This document shows positions 56,194 to 64,000 of a stretch of DNA of 64,000 nucleotides, one piece after another. Positions within the stretch are counted from its first letter, which is position 1; each line of letters begins with the position of its first letter. The DNA lies in NCBI GenBank assembly GCA_031382215.1, contig JANMYQ010000188.1, positions 1-64,000 of the forward strand. Reading direction: 5' to 3'. A model generated the notes under the pieces. The model made no database searches. It was not told where the DNA came from and saw only the letters and a list, made by a program, of their open reading frames with translations. Source of the stretch: LGRD01 sp031382215. Its GTDB lineage: Bacteria > Pseudomonadota > Gammaproteobacteria > Burkholderiales > Burkholderiaceae_C. Made by a program: the position numbers and the translations under genes.

Positions 56194-57689
56194 TCAACTG
56201 GGCGCCGCAAGAGACACGCGTCGCGGTCGTCGAGAACGGCGCAGTGCAGGAGTTGCATATCGAGCGAACGCTGGAGCGCGGGCTGGTCGGCAACATCTAT
56301 GCCGGCCGCGTGGCGCGGGTGCTGCCTGGCATGCAGTCGGCCTTCATCGACATCGGCCTGGAGCGTGCCGCGTTCCTGCACGTGGCCGACGTGCAGGTCA
56401 ACGGCGTCACGCCGCGCGGTGCTGCCAACGGCGCGCCGCGTGGCGAACACGGTGCCGGCACGGCGCCGCCCACGCCGATCGAAAGGCTGGTGTTCGAAGG
56501 CCAGACGCTGACCGTGCAAGTCATCAAGGACCCGATCGGCACCAAGGGCGCGCGCCTGTCCACGCAGATCAGCATCGCGGGGCGGCTGCTGGTGTTCCTG
56601 CCGCAGGACGACCGAATCGGAATCTCGCAGAAGATCGGCTCGAACGAACTGCGCGAACAGTTGCGTACCCGCATGTCGGCGTTGGCCGCGCTGCCCGAAG
56701 GCGCTGGCCCGGCGGGCGGATTTATCCTGCGCACCAACGCTGAAGAAGCGACCGACGCGGAACTTCAGGAAGACATCAGCTACCTGCGCAAGACCTGGGC
56801 CGCGGTGCGCGAGCGCAGCTTCAAGTCACCCGCCGGCAGCTTGTTGCACCAGGACCTGAGCCTGGTCGAAAGAGTGTTGCGTGACCTGGCGCACGAGGGC
56901 ACGCAGGCGATCCGCATCGACTCGCTGCTGCAGTACGACCTGCTGAAGCAGTTCGGCGCCGAGTTTACGCCCACGTCGGTGGCCCGGCTCGAACACTACA
57001 AGGGCGAGCGGCCGATCTTCGACCTGTTCAACATCGACGAAGAGATCGAACGCGCGCTGGCCCGGCGCGTGGACCTGAAGTCGGGCGGCTACCTGATCAT
57101 CGACCAGACCGAGGCGCTGACCACGGTCGACGTGAACACCGGCGGCTTCGTCGGTGCGCGCAACTTCGACGACACCGTCTTCAAGACCAACCTCGAAGCC
57201 GCGCAGGCGATGGCGCGCCAACTTCGCCTGCGCAACCTGGGCGGCATCATCATCATCGACTTCATCGACATGGCGCGCGAAGAACACCAGGCCGCCGTGC
57301 TGTCCGAGTTGCGCAAGCAGCTCGCGCGCGACCGCACCAAGATCACCGTCAGCGGCTTCACCCAGCTCGGCCTGGTGGAGATGACGCGCAAGCGCACGCG
57401 CGAAAGCCTGGCCCACCTGCTGTGCGAACCCTGCCCCACCTGCCAGGGCAAGGGCCAGGTGAAGACGGCGCGCAGCGTCTGCTACAACATCCTGCGCGAG
57501 ATATTGCGCGAGGCGCGCCAGTTCAACCCCAAGGAATTCCGCGTCGTCGCCGCCGCCACGGTGGTCGAGATGCTGCTCGACGAAGAGAGCCAGCACCTGG
57601 CGGGCCTGAGCGACTTCATCGGCAAGCCGATCTCGCTGCAGGCCGAGGCGACGGGGTCGCCGGAGCAGTACGACATTGTGTTGATGTAG
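56178..57689 (+). CDS. rng: ribonuclease G
   Basis: 503 residues. S1 domain at 35-130 (GNIYAGRVARVLPGMQSAFIDIG) with a Gly/Ala/Pro insertion near 80-95, RNase E/G catalytic core with DVNTGGFVG and IIIIDFIDM, and zinc-link CEPCPTCQGKG. Lacks the E-type scaffold tail. Matures 16S rRNA 5' end and degrades mRNA. Last gene of this block. Confidence 0.96.
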   Translation: MQDILINWAPQETRVAVVENGAVQELHIERTLERGLVGNIYAGRVARVLPGMQSAFIDIGLERAAFLHVADVQVNGVTPRGAANGAPRGEHGAGTAPPTPIERLVFEGQTLTVQVIKDPIGTKGARLSTQISIAGRLLVFLPQDDRIGISQKIGSNELREQLRTRMSALAALPEGAGPAGGFILRTNAEEATDAELQEDISYLRKTWAAVRERSFKSPAGSLLHQDLSLVERVLRDLAHEGTQAIRIDSLLQYDLLKQFGAEFTPTSVARLEHYKGERPIFDLFNIDEEIERALARRVDLKSGGYLIIDQTEALTTVDVNTGGFVGARNFDDTVFKTNLEAAQAMARQLRLRNLGGIIIIDFIDMAREEHQAAVLSELRKQLARDRTKITVSGFTQLGLVEMTRKRTRESLAHLLCEPCPTCQGKGQVKTARSVCYNILREILREARQFNPKEFRVVAAATVVEMLLDEESQHLAGLSDFIGKPISLQAEATGSPEQYDIVLM

Positions 57690-57724
57690 GTTGGCTGCTG
57701 CGATGACAGGCCTGACGCGTTGAA

Positions 57725-58831
57725 TCAGGCGCAGGCACGTACCGCGTGAATGACTTGCTCGATCATTGCGTCGGTCATGCCAGGCCAGATCGGCAGACTC
57801 AACACCTCGGTTTGCATCGCTTCGGCGATGGGGAACTGACCTCGCCCCCAGCCCATCTCGGCGTAGGCCGGCTGCAAGTGGGGGGCCACTGGGTAGTGAA
57901 TCAGCGTGCCGATGCCGCGTTCGGCCAGACGTTGTTGAAACGCGTTTCGATCAGCATGCCGCACCACGAACAAGTGCCACGCCGGCTCGGCGAACGCCGG
58001 TATCCAGGGCAAGATCAACGGCAGGCCTTGCATGCCGGCAAGATAGCGGGCAGCTACAGAGCGGCGCCGGTCTGTTGCATCCAATAGGCCCACGAGCTTG
58101 GCCGCAAGCACCGCCGCCTGAATTTCGTCGAGGCGCGAATTGAAGCCCTTGATCTCGTTGTGATACTTCACGCGTGAGCCGTAGTTGCCGAGAACCCGCA
58201 CCTGTTCCGAGAGAGCGAGGTCATCGGTGGTCACAGCGCCGGCATCGCCGAAAGCACCCAGGTTCTTGCCGGGGTAGAAGCTCCAGGCCGACAGGTCGGC
58301 CAGCGAGCCGACTGGTCGGTTCTTGTAACGCGCCGCGTGAGCTTGCGCGCAATCGTCGAGCACCTTTAGGCCGCACTTGTGGGCCAGGTCGCAGATCGGG
58401 TCCATGTCGGCGGGCTGCCCGTACAAGTGCACCGGCAGGATGACTTTGGTACGCGGTGTAATGGAGGCTTCGATGCGCGACGGGTCCAGGTTGCAGGTGG
58501 CTTCATCCGGCTCCACCGGGACCACCTGCGCACCACACTGGGATACGGCAAGCCAAGTCGCAATGTAGGTGTTCGACGGCACGATGACCTCGTCGCCTTT
58601 CCCCACGCCGAGTGCACGCAAGCCGAGGTGGAGCGCGTCGAGCCCATGCGCCACGCCCACACATTGCCGCACGCCGCAGAAGCCGGCATACGACGCCTCG
58701 AACGCAGCCAGCTCGTTACCCATCAGGTACCAACCGCTGGCGGCGACGCGGGCGATGGCTGCATCGATGCCGGCCTTGGACTCTTCGTAGGCCGATGCGA
58801 GGTCGAGGAACGGAACGGCCGGGTGTTTCAT
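57725..58831 (-). CDS. fdtB: sugar 3-aminotransferase, DegT/DnrJ/EryC1 family (FdtB-like)
   Basis: 368 residues. PLP lysine K189 in SFYPGKNLGAFGDAGA, YIATWLAVSQCGA, DCAQAHAA, NSRLDEIQAAVL. With the fused ketoisomerase next to it, it fits the 3-oxo-6-deoxyhexose aminotransferase FdtB/QdtB. It makes a dTDP-3-amino-3,6-dideoxyhexose for O-antigen. Start overlaps the previous gene by four bases (ATGA). Codon use is less GC-rich than neighbouring housekeeping genes. Confidence 0.9.
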   Translation of the reverse strand: MKHPAVPFLDLASAYEESKAGIDAAIARVAASGWYLMGNELAAFEASYAGFCGVRQCVGVAHGLDALHLGLRALGVGKGDEVIVPSNTYIATWLAVSQCGAQVVPVEPDEATCNLDPSRIEASITPRTKVILPVHLYGQPADMDPICDLAHKCGLKVLDDCAQAHAARYKNRPVGSLADLSAWSFYPGKNLGAFGDAGAVTTDDLALSEQVRVLGNYGSRVKYHNEIKGFNSRLDEIQAAVLAAKLVGLLDATDRRRSVAARYLAGMQGLPLILPWIPAFAEPAWHLFVVRHADRNAFQQRLAERGIGTLIHYPVAPHLQPAYAEMGWGRGQFPIAEAMQTEVLSLPIWPGMTDAMIEQVIHAVRACA

Positions 58832-59784
58832 GCCCTTGCGCCGACCAGCTGCAGAAAGTCCGAATACTCGCGGACGTAGTCTGCAGCGTCGTACTCGGCA
58901 GAAGCGAGCACGAGCAAGACCGCGTCGGGCGAATACTTGTAGTGAACACGCCAGATGTGAGCCGGCACAAACAAGCCGCGGGTCGGTGAGTCGAGCAAGA
59001 CTTCATCGCGAACGTTGCCGTCGTCGAGCATCACTGAACATGAGCCTTTGACGCAGACGAGGAACTCTTGCAACTCCTTGTGAGCGTGTTCACCGCGCAC
59101 TTCCCGGCTCGGCACGTCGTAAACGACAAAGAATCGCTTGGGCGCAAACGGAAGTTGCTGGCCCAACTCGCCGAATGAAAGAGAGCCGCGCAAGTCAGCG
59201 ACCTGCGGCAACGTGATCGTGCGCGCGCCAGCTACTCGAAGAGGCGCAAACCCCGCGTTGTCGGCGCGGGGCGTCTTGCCCGCCACGGGTGTCTGGCTGT
59301 CCACATAACCCGTAATTCGTGCCGGGTTGCCCATGACGATGGCGTTCGCCGGAACGTCGCGCGTGACCACGGCGCCGGCACCCACCATCGCCGCGGGACC
59401 GATCGTCAGGCCGGGCAAAATCGTGGCGTTGGCCCCGATCGTTGCGCCCGAGCGCAGTCGAGTCTGCAGCGCAATGAACGCCTTCTTGCTGCGCGGAAAC
59501 GCATCATTGGTGAAGGTTACGTTGGGACCGATGAATACGTCGTCTTCAACTCGCAAGCCGTCCCAAAGCTGGACGCCGCACTTGATGGTCACCCGGTTTC
59601 CCACCACAACGTCGTTCTCGACAAACACGTGGTCGCAGATATTCGCGTCGGTGCCGATGACGGCGCCTGGCAACACGTGGGCAAACGCCCAGATTCGCGA
59701 ACGCGCACCGATTTGAACCGACTCGACGAGCGCTTGCGGATGCCGGTAGTACTCGGCGGGCGAATGGGTGTCGGGTGCGGTCAT
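58828..59784 (-). CDS. bifunctional acetyltransferase / dTDP-4-oxo-6-deoxyhexose ketoisomerase (WxcM type)
   Basis: 318 residues in two domains. Residues 1-175: left-handed beta-helix acyltransferase with hexapeptide repeats (IWAFAHVLPGAVIGTDANICDHVFVENDVVVGN, GATIGANATILPGLTIG, GAVVTRDVPANAIVMGNPAR). Residues 185-318: cupin ketoisomerase (LRGSLSFGELGQQLPFAPKRFFVVYDVPSREVRGEHAHKELQEFLVCVKGSCSV). FdtA and FdtC activities are thus in one chain, as in WxcM of Xanthomonas. Makes dTDP-Fuc3NAc or Qui3NAc with FdtB. Confidence 0.9.
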   Translation of the reverse strand: MTAPDTHSPAEYYRHPQALVESVQIGARSRIWAFAHVLPGAVIGTDANICDHVFVENDVVVGNRVTIKCGVQLWDGLRVEDDVFIGPNVTFTNDAFPRSKKAFIALQTRLRSGATIGANATILPGLTIGPAAMVGAGAVVTRDVPANAIVMGNPARITGYVDSQTPVAGKTPRADNAGFAPLRVAGARTITLPQVADLRGSLSFGELGQQLPFAPKRFFVVYDVPSREVRGEHAHKELQEFLVCVKGSCSVMLDDGNVRDEVLLDSPTRGLFVPAHIWRVHYKYSPDAVLLVLASAEYDAADYVREYSDFLQLVGARA

Positions 59785-59798
59785 GGGGTGGTCAAAGT

Positions 59799-60788
59799 TT
59801 AACGTTGCTCGCCGTGGCGAAGCCGCCGTACCAGGGCCTGCAGGCGACGCATGCTCGCCGCGAGTCCGGGCCACTGCAGGTAAAGGAGCTTGCGCACACG
59901 CCATCCCAACTCAACTGAAGTCGCGTTGCGCATGGCGCGCCATCGGGCGAGCCAATCGGGGGCTGCGAGCAGGTCACGAACCAAAGATTCCCGATCATGT
60001 TCACGGCGAATGGCTGCTTCAACCAAATCGTAGCTGCCGGCCACCTTCGCGTCTGCGAGCCACTGCGAATGCTGGGCAAGCTGGTCGCTGTTTTGACGCC
60101 CAATCCAGGCGATGTACTGTGGGCCGGAAAAGTCTTGCATCTTCTGCGACACGCCGCCGCGACGGTAGCGGACAAGCGGCTGGCGCAGCGTCTCTGCGCC
60201 GCCGCTACAGAGCGCGCGAAAAGTATGGATTTCCTCTTCATGCCCGGCACGTGGGGGCAAGGGCCCAAAGCGTTCAAAGAGTCTGCGGGTAATGGCGTGG
60301 CCGGCGCCAATCACTCGTGGGCGGCGCTTCACCCAATCCTCAACACCCTTCCACTCGGAGAGATCGTCAACCTCTATGACGCCCAGGTCAACGCCTTGGA
60401 GGCTCATGTCGATCAGATTGCAGGCGATCAAGTCGGCGCGCTGGCCCGAACGGTCCCAGGCTTCAGCAGTCACTGCCACCCGTGTCGGCAAGGAGATGTC
60501 GTCGCCTGCCATGAACACCACCAGTTCGCCTCGCGCATTGCTCAATACCGCGTTGAAGTGTTCCCCAATCCCCAGGTTGCGGGGATTGCGCCGCAGCACA
60601 ACATCGTGAGGGCCGCGGTAGGCAAGCGCTCGCGCCTGCATCAGGGCAAACGTCGAGTCTGGCGAGGCGTCGTCGGACAGAAGAATCTCGATCGGCTCGC
60701 AAACCTGTCCAAGCGCGCTGTCTACCGCCTCCTCGACAAGGCGCGATTGGTTGTAGGCCAGGACGACCAAGGTGATGCGTGGCTTCAT
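59799..60788 (-). CDS. family 2 glycosyltransferase
   Basis: 329 residues. GT-A start ITLVVLAYNQSRLVEEAVDSALGQ, DDASPDST, FMAGDDISLPTR (DXD), then an acceptor domain with PPRAGHEEEIHTFRALCSGG. Adds a sugar to the growing surface glycan. ATG overlaps the stop of the RgpF-like gene by four bases. Acceptor and donor unknown. Confidence 0.88.
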   Translation of the reverse strand: MKPRITLVVLAYNQSRLVEEAVDSALGQVCEPIEILLSDDASPDSTFALMQARALAYRGPHDVVLRRNPRNLGIGEHFNAVLSNARGELVVFMAGDDISLPTRVAVTAEAWDRSGQRADLIACNLIDMSLQGVDLGVIEVDDLSEWKGVEDWVKRRPRVIGAGHAITRRLFERFGPLPPRAGHEEEIHTFRALCSGGAETLRQPLVRYRRGGVSQKMQDFSGPQYIAWIGRQNSDQLAQHSQWLADAKVAGSYDLVEAAIRREHDRESLVRDLLAAPDWLARWRAMRNATSVELGWRVRKLLYLQWPGLAASMRRLQALVRRLRHGEQR

Positions 60789-61729
60789 GAACAACTTTCT
60801 CGGCGTGGCGCGCAGCCCGGGCGAGCCGCCAGCCACCGCTCGATGCGTTTGTCCCGCGCATGCCTGGCGATCACACGTGTCTTCAGGTAGGGAAAGCCGG
60901 TGGCAACCAACTCGGCCCAGCGGATCGAGGTGTCGTCCGAGCTCAAGGGGTCGGTGTGGAGCGAAGGGAACAGCGCTTGGCAGCGCAGACCGGCGGCCTC
61001 CAGCAGTGCGCTGAGGCGCGCTTCGTACAACTCGATCACTTGCGCCTTGTCGGGCCAGTTGAGCAGGCGCTCGAACAGGGACGTGAAGGCGCTGCTGCGA
61101 AGCGCGTTTGCGCTGAAGACAAGAAAGTAGCTTTGCAGATGCCGGCGCGGCAACAAGCTTTCGGTCAAACCGAGCACATCAGCGCCAGCGGCGCGCACGC
61201 GCTCGATCAATTGGGTGAACGCCAATGTGCTGAGCGGGCCAACGATGCTGTCGTTGACGAGGTACAGGCGGGTCCATTTGGCGCGGTCTTCGCAAAGCCT
61301 CAGCGCATGCGCCCAGGCGCCGAAGTCGAATCCGAGGTTCTGGCGAATGAGCACGCCGCTGAGTCGATCCTGCAGCTCGGAGTCGAGTTGAATGCTGTTC
61401 ATAGGCAGGTCCGTATTGACGATCAACACGACCCGAATGCCTTCGGCGAGCAAGTGCGTGATGTGCTCTGCCACGTGAACCTTGAGTTCCGGCTGGTCGG
61501 CAAAGCTCACGAACAGGCAGACCTCGCCGGCCAGGGTGACTGCCAGCGGCTTGGATACGTGCAAGTTGGCTGCGGCGGCCGGTGTCGCAATCCCATCCAC
61601 TGCCTCGATAAGTTCGGCATGACGCTCCTGCAGCAGGCGGTGCTCGCGCCTTCGAACATAGGGAAGGGCTGCCTTGAACTTGCGCCGCCAAGTTCGCAGG
61701 CTGTTTCTAAGCCAATTCACGCTGCGCAT
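60785..61729 (-). CDS. RgpF-like rhamnan-synthesis F domain protein
   Basis: 314 residues. VCLFVSFADQPELKVHVAEHITHLLAEGIRVVLIVNTDLP, RQNLGFDFGAWAHALRL, RLYLVNDSIVGPL and LLPRRHLQSYFLVFSANAL match the RgpF/wbbX family found in rhamnan and O-antigen clusters. Its exact reaction is unclear; it is probably a glycosyltransferase-related protein. Two long basic helices at the N-terminus. Lies between two transferase genes on the minus strand. Confidence 0.85.
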   Translation of the reverse strand: MRSVNWLRNSLRTWRRKFKAALPYVRRREHRLLQERHAELIEAVDGIATPAAAANLHVSKPLAVTLAGEVCLFVSFADQPELKVHVAEHITHLLAEGIRVVLIVNTDLPMNSIQLDSELQDRLSGVLIRQNLGFDFGAWAHALRLCEDRAKWTRLYLVNDSIVGPLSTLAFTQLIERVRAAGADVLGLTESLLPRRHLQSYFLVFSANALRSSAFTSLFERLLNWPDKAQVIELYEARLSALLEAAGLRCQALFPSLHTDPLSSDDTSIRWAELVATGFPYLKTRVIARHARDKRIERWLAARPGCAPRRESCS

Positions 61730-61732
61730 CCG

Positions 61733-62329
61733 TCACGGTACAGGTTTGACGCAGGTGAACTCCCACGCCAGGTGCGAAAGCTTGCCCGTTCGTTCCCGCC
61801 GCCAGCGCTTGAAGCGACGGAGTGGCGAGAGGGGGATGTCGGGTGACAGCGCCTCCGGATGCAGCGCCCACTCATTGCGCAGCATCTCAAACGCACCCGC
61901 GAAACCATACATTCGGGCTCCGGGTTGGCGTCCACAGAAGTAGTCCGCCGTGCCGCGGGTGATGAAGTTCACATGCGTTGGATCGTGAAACGCCTCTGGT
62001 CGCGGATAGGCCGGCGTGACGGCATAGAAGCGGCCACCAGGCTTGAGCACACGGTGGATCTGGTTCATCAGCTCGATGAACGGGAAGCGCGTGCCGCGGC
62101 CATCGACTGTCGCCAGTACGCGTGGCACGTGTTCGAGGAAGTCAAAGGCCGAGACCGAATCGAAACTCGAATCGGGGTGGGGGATCGGCTCCAGGCTCAG
62201 GTTGGCCTGCGCGAAGCGGGCCATGTCCAGGCCCGGCGGCAGCGCGAGGTCCACCGCGTGCACCTCGTCGCAGTGGTAGGGGTTGCGCGGCACAGGGCCG
62301 CAACCGAGGTCGAGGTGGCGTGTGGTCAT
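61733..62329 (-). CDS. SAM-dependent methyltransferase (class I)
   Basis: 198 residues. Motif I HLDLGCGPVPRNPYHCDEVHAVDL, acidic loop SVSAFDFLEHVPR, and motif RVLKPGGRFYAVTPAYPRPEAFHDPTHVNFIT. The unusual motif I with CGP is common in polysaccharide-cluster methyltransferases of this set. Probably methylates a sugar or end-caps the chain (inference). Three bases before the RgpF-like gene. Confidence 0.88.
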   Translation of the reverse strand: MTTRHLDLGCGPVPRNPYHCDEVHAVDLALPPGLDMARFAQANLSLEPIPHPDSSFDSVSAFDFLEHVPRVLATVDGRGTRFPFIELMNQIHRVLKPGGRFYAVTPAYPRPEAFHDPTHVNFITRGTADYFCGRQPGARMYGFAGAFEMLRNEWALHPEALSPDIPLSPLRRFKRWRRERTGKLSHLAWEFTCVKPVP

Positions 62330-62341
62330 GGGCGGCAGTGT

Positions 62342-63157
62342 TCAGCGGTACTCGACCGCGCCGTCCTTGTGGACCATGTGCAGCGTGAGCCCGGTGCGCG
62401 CGCGCTCCGCTTCAGACCACTCGCGCGTGCGCGCCTTCCGTGCGAACTTGGCCTGTTGGCGACCCCACCAGTTCAGCCCGATCTTGCTGTAGAAGTAGCG
62501 GTGGTCGCCGAACTTGGACACGCCTTGTTCCTTCTTCATCGCCGTTTGCGTGATCATGCCGAAGTGGTGCATGAAGGCATCACCCACGGTGCCGACCTTG
62601 ATGCCGTGGCGCTTGCAGCGCGCCAGGAACTCGGCGTCTTCGCGGCCGAACAGCAAGCGGTCGGTGTCGAGGAAGCCGATCTTCTGGAACACCTCGCGGT
62701 GCACCGAGAAGCACACGCCGTGGAACCAGCCTTCGCGCACCGTGCCGCTCATCTTGGCCAGGAATTCCCGCGTGAAGGCGGGCAGGTCGTAGTCGAGTTC
62801 GAACTCCACCAAAGACGGGCTGACGACCTGCAGGCCCAGCTTCTGCGCCGCGCCGATCTGTGCCTCGATGAAGTTGTGGGCGCAGACGATGTCGTTGTTG
62901 AGCAGCACGACCCAGTCGCGGTCCGAGGCGAGAGCGCCCTGCGTCCAGGCGCCGCCGCAGCCCAGGTTCACCGGGTTGCGAATCGAGCGGATGTCGGGGC
63001 GCGACGCCAGCCAAGTCGGCGTGTCGTCGCTGCTGCCGTTGTCGATGATCAGCAGCGCGTCGGCCGGCACGCCATTGGCGAGCAGGCTGTCGACGCATTG
63101 CTTCGTGTAGCGCAACTGGTTCAGCACGGGTATCACGACGGTGTAGCGCATGGTCAC
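62342..63157 (-). CDS. family 2 glycosyltransferase
   Basis: 271 residues from the GTG at 63157, which overlaps the preceding stop (GTGA); ATG at 63151 gives a two-residue shorter protein. GT-A: YTVVIPVLNQLRYTKQCVDSLLANG, DNGSSDDTPTWLA, DWVVLLNNDIVCAHNF, GVCFSVHREVFQKIGFLDT and FGREDAEFLARCKRHG. Related to rhamnosyl- and galactofuranosyl-type transferases with the LNND motif. Confidence 0.9.
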   Translation of the reverse strand: MTMRYTVVIPVLNQLRYTKQCVDSLLANGVPADALLIIDNGSSDDTPTWLASRPDIRSIRNPVNLGCGGAWTQGALASDRDWVVLLNNDIVCAHNFIEAQIGAAQKLGLQVVSPSLVEFELDYDLPAFTREFLAKMSGTVREGWFHGVCFSVHREVFQKIGFLDTDRLLFGREDAEFLARCKRHGIKVGTVGDAFMHHFGMITQTAMKKEQGVSKFGDHRYFYSKIGLNWWGRQQAKFARKARTREWSEAERARTGLTLHMVHKDGAVEYR

Positions 63158-64000
63158 ATCCAGTCCACGAGGGCGCCGCGAGCATAGGGCAGGGTGGCCG
63201 CATCAGTCACCGGAGTTGCATCGGCCCCGGTGCGGCAGGCAGCCAGCCAGTCGGCAACACCCCGGCCGTGCAGGTCGATTCGGCTGTACTGCGGATTGTC
63301 CGGGAAGATCTTGTGCGATGGCGGGATCAGCACCGTGGTGGGCCCCCCGAGCATGTGCGCCGGGTAGTGCGTGAAGGTCGAGCAGCTCGAACCCACCAGC
63401 ACACGGCAGCAGGCCAGCGCGAACAGATCGACCGCCGGGTGGGTGCTCGACCGGTGGCCGCTTTGCCGGGCCGAGTGGCGGTAGGGCGAGGCGGCCGGCA
63501 TGGTGAACACGTCGAAGTTCTTCGTCAGGTTCGGGAACGCATCGAGGCTGCCCGAGCAGGAGACGAAGAACGCCACGTTGGGCACGGCCTTCTGGATCTG
63601 TGCCATCACGTGCTCGTGCCACCAGTCGGGCACCGCGGGCCAGACGAAGGCGTTGACGTCGAACTCGGTGGCGCTGATCAGCGGAAAGTCGCCGCGCCGG
63701 ATGTGCACGCCCACCAGCGGCCGGCTTGCGTAAGGGGCGAACGTCGCGCGGATCACGTCGATCAGCTCAGGGCGAAGCTTGACGCGGCGACCGGTGGGCA
63801 GGTAGTAAGGCTCGAGCAGTTCGCGCGGGCCGTGGTGCGTGCGCAGGTTGACGTTGCGGTGCGAGCCGACGAGCGCGAGGTTGCCGGGCATGTCGGGGCG
63901 CAGCTTGACGCTGTCCAGGCGCCCCAGCAGGCCGCGTGAGCGCTTTGTGGCGCCGAGGATCTCGATCGCATCAAGCTCCGGCCAGCCGTCCAGGCAGACC
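63154..64000 (-). CDS. alpha-1,2-fucosyltransferase-like glycosyltransferase (partial, GT11)
   Basis: The open frame runs from the stop at 63154 to the window end (at least 282 codons; start not seen). The HXRRGDF motif GVHIRRGDF is the GDP-fucose-binding signature of GT11 and related families; GSSCSTFTHYPAHMLGG is a typical fucosyltransferase C-terminal motif with Ser-Ser and Thr. It would add fucose or a similar deoxysugar to the glycan; an O-fucosyltransferase-like relation is also possible. First gene seen of the operon. Confidence 0.8.
   Translation of the reverse strand, partial: VCLDGWPELDAIEILGATKRSRGLLGRLDSVKLRPDMPGNLALVGSHRNVNLRTHHGPRELLEPYYLPTGRRVKLRPELIDVIRATFAPYASRPLVGVHIRRGDFPLISATEFDVNAFVWPAVPDWWHEHVMAQIQKAVPNVAFFVSCSGSLDAFPNLTKNFDVFTMPAASPYRHSARQSGHRSSTHPAVDLFALACCRVLVGSSCSTFTHYPAHMLGGPTTVLIPPSHKIFPDNPQYSRIDLHGRGVADWLAACRTGADATPVTDAATLPYARGALVDWM

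Noticed and set aside
1..64000. tRNA, rRNA, riboswitch, integron, prophage or toxin-antitoxin locus
   Set aside because: No cloverleaf ends (e.g. GGTTCGAATCC with CCA), no rRNA core, no recombinase or transposase motif was seen on reading through the window; the YwqK-repeat gene is not a toxin-antitoxin pair.

Overview
The window is a chromosomal segment of a very GC-rich betaproteobacterium, most likely order Burkholderiales (Leptothrix/Rubrivivax/Ideonella-like; the genus is not resolvable from sequence alone). The grounds are the yebC-purD-(acyltransferase)-hemF-rsfS-rlmH-maf-rng block, a DUF3563 protein, a VF530 protein, a DnaE2 polymerase and a FdtA/FdtC-type sugar cluster. Coding density is high, genes lie on both strands, and many are joined by 4-base ATGA/GTGA overlaps. 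I see no tRNA, rRNA, CRISPR array, integrase, transposase or prophage gene.

Layout. 0-3.6 kb: SOS polymerase dnaE2 behind a perfect LexA box, facing a small divergent reading frame and a gene that leaves the window. 3.7-13.9 kb: lipoprotein, yaaA, MFS transporter, prolyl-hydroxylase-like dioxygenase, Ala/Lys-rich secreted peptide, a membrane serine hydrolase with a large TM insertion, a beta-CASP RNase-like protein with an FNR/Anr-like box, DUF3047, VF530 and a GMC oxidoreductase. 14.0-16.8 kb and 23.0-24.3 kb: two sets of short membrane and coiled-coil proteins with the same TGATG-coupled pair layout. 16.9-29.5 kb: amidase, hydrolase, fhs, dbpA, DUF808, dusC-like gene, small envelope proteins, M23 peptidase, CNB-domain protein. 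29.5-30.9 kb: a FliK-like/FlhB-C-like pair with no other flagellar gene nearby. 31-39.6 kb: CAP-domain lipoprotein, glnS, calcium-repeat protein, 2-hydroxyacid dehydrogenase, LytS/LytR-type two-component system, and the last two steps of galactonate breakdown (dgoK, dgoA) facing an SDR dehydrogenase. 40.2-43.2 kb: a large subtilase of plant-like architecture.

43.4-48.7 kb is the most coherent regulatory find: an ECF sigma factor with a ChrR-like cupin partner that lacks the usual zinc anti-sigma CxxC, and three copies of the same bipartite promoter (TGCATCC-N16-CGTAGAC, identical spacing), one in front of the sigma gene itself, one in front of the divergent SRPBCC gene, and one in front of a SnoaL-like gene 3.4 kb away. 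This predicts an autoregulated stress regulon, possibly photooxidative by analogy with RpoE/ChrR.

48.9-57.7 kb is housekeeping: HerA-like ATPase, yebC, purD, acyltransferase, hemF, rsfS (with a long Ala/Lys/Pro tail), rlmH, maf and rng; nadD, often found between hemF and rsfS in relatives, is absent. 57.7-64 kb is a one-directional surface-polysaccharide operon: a sugar 3-aminotransferase, a fused acetyltransferase/ketoisomerase, two GT2 glycosyltransferases, a RgpF-like protein, a methyltransferase and a GT11-like fucosyltransferase cut by the window end.
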